Assembly: GCA_905205085.1 (NCBI GenBank) | Contig: CAJLCG010000074.1 | Span: forward strand, 1-11,721 | DNA length: 11,721 nt | Reading direction: 5' to 3' | Origin: an uncultured Oscillospiraceae bacterium | Lineage (GTDB): Bacteria > Bacillota > Clostridia > Oscillospirales > Oscillospiraceae | Shown here: piece after piece, positions 7,322 through 11,721 of the stretch | Numbering within the stretch: the first letter of the stretch is position 1 | Layout: each line of letters begins with the position of its first letter | Made by a program: the position numbers and the translations under genes | The notes under the pieces: model-generated | Database searches by the model: none | What the model was told of the DNA's origin: nothing | Seen by the model: the letters and a program-made list of their open reading frames with translations, nothing else

Positions 7322-7372
7322 CCTTGCCAGAACCGCCCCGTTGGGGTATGGTTAGGGCAGGAAATGGCAAGG
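7322..7372 (+). promoter_or_regulatory. Foldable leader covering the ribosome site of the rfbB gene
   Basis: The 74-base gap between the ATPase and rfbB contains nested inverted repeats: CCTTGCCA (7322-7329) with TGGCAAGG (7365-7372), AACC (7331-7334) with GGTT (7350-7353), and CCCC (7336-7339) with GGGG (7343-7346). The outer 3' arm ends in the first two G of the GGAGGAG ribosome site (7371-7377), so folding could lower translation. Whether it folds or responds to any signal is not known. Confidence 0.4.
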
Positions 7373-7383
7373 AGGAGATTGGT

Positions 7384-8367
7384 ATGACGCTGCTGGTCAC
7401 CGGCGGAGCCGGATTCATCGGGAGCAACTTCATCTTCTATTGGATCAAAAACCACCCGGAGGACCGGGTGGTCTGCCTGGACAAGCTGACCTACGCGGGA
7501 AACCGGGCCACCCTGGCCCCGGTGTTGGAACACCCCAGCTTCCGCTTTGTGCGGGGGGATATCTGTGACCGGGAGGCGGTGGACCGACTCTTTAGGGAGG
7601 AGCATCCCCAGGCGGTCATGAACTTTGCTGCCGAGAGCCATGTGGACCGCTCTATCCAGGACCCGGGCGTCTTTTTAGAGACAAATGTTCTGGGCACCCA
7701 GGTGCTGCTGGACGCCTGCCGCGCCCACGGTGGGGTGCGCTTTCATCAGGTGTCCACCGACGAGGTCTACGGCGATCTGCCTCTGGACCGCCCCGATCTG
7801 CTCTTTACCGAGAACAGTCCCCTGCTGCCCAGCAGCCCATACAGCGCCTCCAAGGCGGGGGCCGACCTGCTGACCCTGGCCTACGGCCGCACCTACGGCC
7901 TGCCCGTGACGGTGAGCCGCTGCTCCAACAACTACGGCCCCTACCAGTTTCCGGAAAAGCTCATCCCCCGGATGATCGTCCGGGCCCTGGCGGGCAAGAC
8001 TCTGCCTGTGTACGGCGGAGGAGAGAATGTGCGGGACTGGATCCACGTGGACGACCACTGCGCCGCTCTGGATGCTATTCTCCAAACGGGAAGAGCGGGG
8101 GAGGTCTACAACATCGGGGGGCGCAGCGAGCGCACCAACCTGGAGATCGTGGGCCTCATCTGTCGACGGCTGGAGGTGCCCCCGGAGCAGGTGGTCCATG
8201 TGGCCGACCGGAAGGGCCACGACAAGCGCTACGCCATCGACAGCGGCAAACTGTCGCAGCAGCTGGGCTGGCAGCCCCATGTGCCCTTTGAGGCGGGGAT
8301 GGAGGAGACCATCAACTGGTATCTGGACCACCGCACCTGGTGGGAGCCCCTGGCTGGAGAGGTCTGA
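7384..8367 (+). CDS. rfbB: dTDP-glucose 4,6-dehydratase
   Basis: This 327-residue NAD-dependent extended short-chain dehydrogenase (RmlB/RfbB) converts dTDP-D-glucose to dTDP-4-keto-6-deoxy-D-glucose, the second step of dTDP-rhamnose and related deoxysugar synthesis. Visible marks are the NAD loop TGGAGFIGSN (6-15), AAESHVDRS (82-90), the catalytic STDEVYGD (124-131, with Thr125, Asp126 and Glu127), SPYSASK (151-157, with Tyr153 and Lys157) and NNYGPYQFPEKLIP (182-195). Together they separate it clearly from UDP-glucose epimerases. The length is slightly short but within the family range. ATG 7384 is chosen because GGAGGAG (7371-7377) is six bases upstream; an upstream GTG at 7306 would overlap the ATPase gene and has no ribosome site. 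The usual partners rmlA, rmlC and rmlD are not in this window. A possible read-through from the importer operon would put it under cobalamin control, which is unexpected for a sugar enzyme. Confidence 0.96.
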   Translation: MTLLVTGGAGFIGSNFIFYWIKNHPEDRVVCLDKLTYAGNRATLAPVLEHPSFRFVRGDICDREAVDRLFREEHPQAVMNFAAESHVDRSIQDPGVFLETNVLGTQVLLDACRAHGGVRFHQVSTDEVYGDLPLDRPDLLFTENSPLLPSSPYSASKAGADLLTLAYGRTYGLPVTVSRCSNNYGPYQFPEKLIPRMIVRALAGKTLPVYGGGENVRDWIHVDDHCAALDAILQTGRAGEVYNIGGRSERTNLEIVGLICRRLEVPPEQVVHVADRKGHDKRYAIDSGKLSQQLGWQPHVPFEAGMEETINWYLDHRTWWEPLAGEV

Positions 8368-8397
8368 CGGGCGCTGGAAAAATTTCCACGCTCCGGC

Positions 8398-8426
8398 TTG
8401 ACAAGGAACCTGTTTTGTGCTAAGTT
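8398..8426 (+). promoter_or_regulatory. Promoter of the trpBA T-box operon
   Basis: A perfect -35 box TTGACA (8398-8403) is followed after 17 bases by TAAGTT (8421-8426). The -10 box matches only three of six bases, but TGC directly before it gives an extended -10 (TGn). The predicted start near 8433 fits the beginning of the T-box leader. Confidence 0.65.
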
Positions 8427-8431
8427 ATAGA

Positions 8432-8684
8432 AAATTTAATCTACTAAACCGTTGAAGCGGAGGTAACGGCAGGTATGCCTTTCCAGAGAGTCCGGGGTGC
8501 TGAGAGCCGGGCATGAAACAGCCTGTCAAATGGACCGCTGAGGGTGCAGTCAAATGCGGGGAGACCCGCAGAGTATTCTGCAACGCGTGGGCATGCGTCA
8601 GTTGCCGGGGATATGGTTGTATCCCGCAAGGGCATAGGGTTCTCCCTATGAAACAAGGTGGCACCGCGGATAAGCTTTTTTATT
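8432..8684 (+). ncRNA. T-box leader specific for tryptophanyl-tRNA
   Basis: The leader has the T-box features in order: AGAGAG (8485-8490), the stem I distal region GGTGCTGAGAGCCGG (8496-8510), the specifier region AAATGGACC with codon TGG (Trp) at 8531-8533, a stem TGCGGG/CCCGCA (8555-8560 with 8565-8570), a stem III-like hairpin CATAGGG/CCCTATG (8633-8639 with 8644-8650), and the T-box AAGGTGGCACCGCGG (8655-8669). The TGGC within it is complementary to GCCA, the acceptor end expected for tRNA-Trp with discriminator G. That supports the specifier reading independently. Uncharged tRNA-Trp should stabilise the antiterminator (CAAGG 8654-8658 with CCTTG 8688-8692) and let trpB be transcribed. 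The CDS should not be extended upstream into this leader. Confidence 0.93.
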
Positions 8685-8727
8685 CGTCCTTGACAGAAGG
8701 ATTTTTCTGTCAAGGACGATTTTTTCT
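8685..8727 (+). terminator. T-box regulated terminator
   Basis: A perfect 14-bp stem, CGTCCTTGACAGAA (8685-8698) with TTCTGTCAAGGACG (8705-8718), is followed by ATTTTTTCTT. Its left arm contains the CCTTG needed for the alternative antiterminator pairing. It is the off-state of the T-box switch. Confidence 0.95.
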
Positions 8728-8806
8728 TCTCTGGCAGATAGTCCAACCTGGAAGAAACACTCCCAAAGGGACGGTTTTGTGCCGGAATGAGAAAGGAAGA
8801 GAAGCT

Positions 8807-9997
8807 ATGACAAATTCGAAGGGCCGCTTCGGCATCCATGGGGGCCAGTATATCCCCGAAATCCTGATGAACGCGGTCAATGAACTGGAAGAGGCCTACG
8901 AGCACTACAAAAACGACCCGGAGTTTAACCGGGAACTGACGCAGCTACTCAACGACTACGCCGGACGGCCCTCCCGGCTGTACTACGCGGAAAAAATGAC
9001 CCGGGACCTGGGGGGCGCCAAGATCTATCTCAAGCGGGAGGACCTAAACCACACCGGAGCCCATAAGATCAACAACGTGCTGGGTCAGGCTCTGCTGGCC
9101 AAGAAGATGGGCAAAAAGCGCCTCATCGCCGAGACAGGAGCGGGCCAGCATGGGGTTGCCACCGCCACCGCCGCCGCCCTGATGGGCATGGAGTGCGTGG
9201 TGTTTATGGGGAAGGAGGACACGGTCCGCCAGGCCCTGAACGTGTACCGTATGCGCCTGCTGGGAGCCACCGTGGTGCCCGTTACCTCCGGCACCGCCAC
9301 CCTGAAGGACGCGGTATCTGAGGCCATGGGGGAGTGGACCCACCGTATTTCCGACACCCACTACTGCCTGGGCTCGGTGATGGGGCCCCACCCGTTCCCC
9401 ACCATCGTGCGGGACTTCCAGGCCGTCATCTCCAAGGAGATCAAGGAGCAGATCCTGGCCAAGGAGGGCCGTCTGCCTGACGCCGTCATCGCCTGTGTGG
9501 GAGGCGGCTCCAACGCTATCGGCAGCTTTTATCACTTTATTGACGACAAACAGGTGGGGCTCATCGGCTGTGAGGCCGCAGGCCGGGGTATCGACACCTT
9601 CGAGACAGCGGCTACCGTCAACACCGGCCGCTTGGGCATCTTCCACGGCATGAAGTCCTACTTCTGCCAGGACGAGTACGGCCAGATCGCCCCCGTCTAC
9701 TCCATCTCCGCTGGGCTGGACTACCCCGGCGTGGGCCCTGAGCACGCATGGCTCCACGACATCGGCCGGGCACAGTACGTCCCCGTCACCGACGATGAGG
9801 CGGTCAACGCCTTCGAGTACCTGGCCCGCACGGAGGGCATCATTCCGGCTATCGAGTCGTCCCACGCGGTGGCCTACGCCATAAAGCTGGCCCCCACGCT
9901 GCCCAAGGACAAAATTCTGGTGGTCACCGTCTCGGGCCGGGGCGACAAGGACTGCGCCGCCATTGCCCGTTACAGAGGGGAGGATATCCATGAGTAA
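8807..9997 (+). CDS. trpB: Tryptophan synthase beta subunit
   Basis: This 396-residue PLP enzyme condenses indole with L-serine to form L-tryptophan and normally works as an alpha2-beta2 complex with TrpA. It is of the standard TrpB1 type in length and motifs: Lys87 in HTGAHKINN binds PLP, Glu109 in AETGAGQHG is the catalytic acid-base residue, GGGSN (232-236) holds the PLP phosphate, and SGRGDKD (377-383) contains the Ser377 that contacts the pyridine nitrogen. DYPGVGPEH (305-313) is also intact. No active-site change was seen. The start at ATG 8807 is set by AGGAAGAG (8794-8801) and by the family N-terminus [13 protein letters not shown]; the open frame upstream is the T-box leader. The last eight bases overlap trpA. 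Expression depends on uncharged tRNA-Trp. There is no trpE, G, D, C or F next to it. Confidence 0.98.
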   Translation: MTNSKGRFGIHGGQYIPEILMNAVNELEEAYEHYKNDPEFNRELTQLLNDYAGRPSRLYYAEKMTRDLGGAKIYLKREDLNHTGAHKINNVLGQALLAKKMGKKRLIAETGAGQHGVATATAAALMGMECVVFMGKEDTVRQALNVYRMRLLGATVVPVTSGTATLKDAVSEAMGEWTHRISDTHYCLGSVMGPHPFPTIVRDFQAVISKEIKEQILAKEGRLPDAVIACVGGGSNAIGSFYHFIDDKQVGLIGCEAAGRGIDTFETAATVNTGRLGIFHGMKSYFCQDEYGQIAPVYSISAGLDYPGVGPEHAWLHDIGRAQYVPVTDDEAVNAFEYLARTEGIIPAIESSHAVAYAIKLAPTLPKDKILVVTVSGRGDKDCAAIARYRGEDIHE

Positions 9998-10799
9998 CAT
10001 CAAAACTGCCTTTGACCATGGCAAAGCATTGATTGCCTTTTTGACTTGCGGCGACCCCGATCTGGAGACTACCGCCGCTGCCGTCCGCGCTGCCGCCGCC
10101 AACGGGGCAGATCTTATTGAGCTGGGCATCCCTTTCTCCGACCCTACCGCCGAGGGGCCCGTCATTCAGGAGGCCAACCTGCGGGCCCTGAAGGGGGGCT
10201 TCACCACCGACAAGATCTTCCATCTGGTGGAAGAGCTGCGGAAAGACGTGACCATCCCGCTGGTGTTTATGACCTACGCCAACGTGGTCTTCTCCTATGG
10301 GATAGACCGCTTCCTGGAGCGGGCTGCCCAGGTGGGGGTGGACGGGCTCATCCTGCCCGACGTACCCTACGAGGAGAAGGAGGAGTTTGCCGCCCCCTGC
10401 CGCACCCACGGTCTGGACTTTATCTCCCTCATCGCACCCACCTCCCAGCAGCGCACCGCCGCCATTGCTAGGGAGGCGGAGGGATTTCTTTGCCTTGCCG
10501 CTCAAATGGATGCGGCCCAGCCCCAGACCGACCTGATCTCCGGTCTGCGCGCCATAGTCCAAGGGGTACATGAAAACACCCAGGTGCCCTGCGTGGCAGA
10601 TTGTGAGCTCGCCGCGCCGGAGCAGGCTGGGCAGATGGCCGGGATCGCCGATGGGGTACCGGTGGGTTCGGCTCTTGTCAAGCTGCTGGAGCAGTACGGT
10701 ACCCAGGCCCCGGAGCACATCGGCGCCTATGTGAAATCCATGAAAGAAGCCCTTTCAGGATCTGGTTCTTCCGTTGCACCCGGCAACGGAGAATGGTAG
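9990..10799 (+). CDS. trpA: Tryptophan synthase alpha subunit with altered phosphate-binding loops
   Basis: This 269-residue TIM-barrel protein has the normal TrpA length (268 in Salmonella). In TrpA the enzyme splits indole-3-glycerol phosphate to indole, which passes to TrpB. Much is intact: Glu44 in ELGIPFSDP (catalytic Glu49 of the enteric enzyme), [16 protein letters not shown] and GSALVKLL with Gly226-Ser227. Three active-site points differ. Catalytic Asp60 is Glu55 (TAEGP), which I believe is common in clostridial TrpA. The loop 6 motif GVTG is D-A-A-Q (174-177), and GFGIS is D-C-E-L-A (204-208), so two phosphate-holding loops are lost with length preserved. No frameshift explains this. 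ATG 9990 overlaps the trpB end by eight bases and follows GGGGAGG (9976-9982) at seven bases, so translation is probably coupled. The TrpA family call is sure; indole-glycerol phosphate lyase activity is doubtful. Confidence 0.93.
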   Translation: MSNIKTAFDHGKALIAFLTCGDPDLETTAAAVRAAAANGADLIELGIPFSDPTAEGPVIQEANLRALKGGFTTDKIFHLVEELRKDVTIPLVFMTYANVVFSYGIDRFLERAAQVGVDGLILPDVPYEEKEEFAAPCRTHGLDFISLIAPTSQQRTAAIAREAEGFLCLAAQMDAAQPQTDLISGLRAIVQGVHENTQVPCVADCELAAPEQAGQMAGIADGVPVGSALVKLLEQYGTQAPEHIGAYVKSMKEALSGSGSSVAPGNGEW

Positions 10800-10802
10800 A
10801 AT
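10774..10802 (+). promoter_or_regulatory. Possible promoter of the SDR gene
   Basis: TTGCAC (10774-10779, three of six) and TAGAAT (10797-10802, five of six) are 17 bases apart, overlapping the end of trpA. A small imperfect stem GAGAAGACCGGC/GCCGTCTC (about 10807-10833) follows and has no T-run. Read-through from trpBA is equally possible. Confidence 0.4.
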
Positions 10803-10863
10803 AGGAGAGAAGACCGGCTAGAATCGCCGTCTCAATTTCAAAACGAGAGGATGAGCTGTACCC

Positions 10864-11628
10864 ATGGACCGTTTGAAGGATAAAGTAGTTATTTTGTCGG
10901 GAGGTAACTCCGGCATCGGCGCCTGTGCGGCTAAGCTGTTTGCCGCGGAGGGAGCCAAGGTGGTCATTTCCGCCCGGCGCGTCGAGGCGCTGGAGGCGGT
11001 GGCCCAGGAGATCCGCCAGGCGGGGGGAGAGGTGCTGGCCATCCCCTGTGATATCTCCAAGCCGGAGCAGTGTGCCGCCGTGGTAGCCAAGACGGTGGAG
11101 ACCTTCGGTACGGTGGACGTGCTGGTAAACAACGCCGGTGTGTTGGACAGCGGCCTGGACGCCATTGAGAAGATCAGCGACGAGACCATCGACCGCCTGG
11201 TGGACACCAACACCAAGGGCACCCTCTACCTCACCCGGGAGGCCGCCAAGGTACTCATGGCCAAGAAGCGCGGCTCCATCGTCAACGTGGCCAGCGTGGC
11301 GGGCTACTGCGGAAACGGCGGTGCGGCCTATGTGGCCAGCAAGGCAGCCATCATTGGACTGACCAAGAACATCGCCATGCGGGGCGCTGCCGTCAACGTA
11401 CGGTGCAACGCGGTGTGCCCCGGCACAGTGGTCACTCCCATGACGGCCGGTCTCAACCCCGCCAACCTGGACCCCGACATGATGGGGGCCATGGCCAAGC
11501 ACGCCGACCTCACCCTGCCTGTGTGCCAGCCGGACGACGTGGCCAACCTGCTGCTGTTTTTGGCCAGCGATGAGTCCAAGGCAGTGACCGGACAGGTGCT
11601 GGTCATCGATTACGGCGCCAATCTGTAA
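10864..11628 (+). CDS. Short-chain dehydrogenase/reductase (SDR), FabG-like
   Basis: This 254-residue protein is a classical short-chain dehydrogenase/reductase that reduces or oxidises a carbonyl/alcohol with a nicotinamide cofactor in the cytoplasm. Visible marks are the cofactor loop SGGNSGIG (12-19; Ser replaces the usual Thr of TGxxxGIG), Asp63 (CDIS), NNAG (89-92), and the catalytic tetrad Asn116, Ser144, Tyr156 and Lys160 (YVASK). CPGTVVTPM follows, and the C-terminal VTGQVLVIDYGANL resembles the family's 'TGQ...DGG' end. Arg38-Arg39 after the second strand favour NADP(H). ATG 10864 fits the family N-terminus, though the nearest ribosome-site-like GAGAGG (10845-10850) is 13 bases away, which is long. 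It starts 64 bases after trpA and is followed by its own terminator. The substrate cannot be told from sequence; a 3-oxoacyl, sugar or steroid ketone are all possible for the family. Confidence 0.93.
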   Translation: MDRLKDKVVILSGGNSGIGACAAKLFAAEGAKVVISARRVEALEAVAQEIRQAGGEVLAIPCDISKPEQCAAVVAKTVETFGTVDVLVNNAGVLDSGLDAIEKISDETIDRLVDTNTKGTLYLTREAAKVLMAKKRGSIVNVASVAGYCGNGGAAYVASKAAIIGLTKNIAMRGAAVNVRCNAVCPGTVVTPMTAGLNPANLDPDMMGAMAKHADLTLPVCQPDDVANLLLFLASDESKAVTGQVLVIDYGANL

Positions 11629-11645
11629 CCTCCCGTTTCTTTCTG

Positions 11646-11676
11646 CGGACCTGCCCCAGGGGCAGGTCCGTCTTTT
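11646..11676 (+). terminator. Rho-independent terminator after the SDR gene
   Basis: The stem CGGACCTGCC (11646-11655) with GGCAGGTCCG (11661-11670) encloses a short loop and is followed by TCTTTT. It ends transcription 18 bases after the SDR stop. Confidence 0.9.
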
Positions 11677-11701
11677 GTTGGGCATAAAAAGGCGGGGCGG
11701 T

Positions 11702-11717
11702 AACATACTGGTATGTT
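11702..11717. promoter_or_regulatory. Palindrome, possible operator of the next gene
   Basis: AACATAC (11702-11708) and GTATGTT (11711-11717) form a perfect inverted repeat around a central TG. The size and AT-rich arms resemble operators bound by TetR-type dimeric repressors. It lies after the SDR terminator and at the window edge, so the gene it might control is not visible. It is too short, with no T-run seen, to call a terminator. Confidence 0.4.
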
Positions 11718-11721
11718 CCCG

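Noticed and set aside
7306..7383. GTG start for the rfbB gene within the end of the ATPase gene
   Set aside because: There is no ribosome site, and the added 26 residues come before the family's standard beginning just ahead of the TGGAGFIGSN loop.
8513..8806. 98-residue N-terminal extension of TrpB
   Set aside because: The extension is the T-box leader and its terminator. TrpB family sequence begins at ATG 8807 behind a ribosome site.
10482..10613. Frameshift as the cause of the odd TrpA loops
   Set aside because: Alternative frames over this stretch do not restore GVTG or GFGIS, and the reading frame keeps the expected length and spacing to the conserved GSA motif. A true substitution is more likely.
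10771..10789. CCGTTGC/GCAACGG hairpin as terminator of trpA
   Set aside because: It lies inside the trpA coding end and has no T-run. No clear terminator separates trpA from the SDR gene.
10678..11706. 342-residue minus-strand open frame across the SDR gene
   Set aside because: No recognisable motif, and it runs through the SDR terminator and into trpA; a shadow of the + strand gene.
1..11721. CRISPR array, tRNA, rRNA, insertion sequence or phage module
   Set aside because: No regularly spaced repeats, cloverleaf sequence, transposase, integrase or phage structural gene was found on either strand.

Overview
The window comes from a GC-rich, strictly anaerobic Gram-positive bacterium, most likely a gut member of the Clostridia close to Flavonifractor, Intestinimonas or Pseudoflavonifractor (Oscillospiraceae). 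This placement is inferred from several signs: strong GGAGG-type ribosome sites, a tRNA-sensing T-box leader, a cobalamin riboswitch, a multidomain oxygen-scavenging flavodiiron protein of a type I know from clostridia, and high GC at third codon positions. No transposase, phage gene, tRNA, rRNA or CRISPR array is visible. All recognised genes are on the + strand.

Layout. (1) 2-484: 3' part of a class I/II aminotransferase. It is followed by a palindromic intergenic element and a terminator. (2) 657-1154: a small stand-alone Amidase_6 domain protein, less GC-rich than its neighbours. (3) 1250-4024: one 924-residue fusion of a flavodiiron core, three short rubredoxin-like modules and an NADH:rubredoxin oxidoreductase, with its own promoter and terminator. 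(4) 4082-7309: promoter, cobalamin riboswitch and terminator, then a lipoprotein/permease/ATPase ABC importer whose genes overlap by 4 bases. It is probably a B12 or corrinoid importer. (5) 7384-8367: a solitary dTDP-glucose 4,6-dehydratase gene (rfbB/rmlB), 74 bases after the importer and preceded by a foldable leader. (6) 8398-10799: promoter, tryptophan T-box and terminator, then trpB and trpA with overlapping ends and no other trp gene. (7) 10864-11628: a short-chain dehydrogenase/reductase with a terminator. The window ends in a palindrome that may be the operator of the next gene.

How the parts work together. The FDP fusion should carry electrons from NADH through FAD and rubredoxin iron to FMN and a diiron site, all in one chain, to reduce O2 to water. 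The importer is switched by its own likely substrate. trpBA is switched by uncharged tRNA-Trp. The observation I would check first is in TrpA. Its general fold motifs and catalytic Glu are intact, but the two loops that hold the substrate phosphate (GVTG and GFGIS in ordinary TrpA) are replaced. Together with the two-gene trpBA layout, this suggests an indole-to-tryptophan salvage unit in which TrpA may no longer cleave indole-glycerol phosphate. That function is an inference. The residue changes are read directly from the sequence and compared with TrpA sequences recalled from memory.
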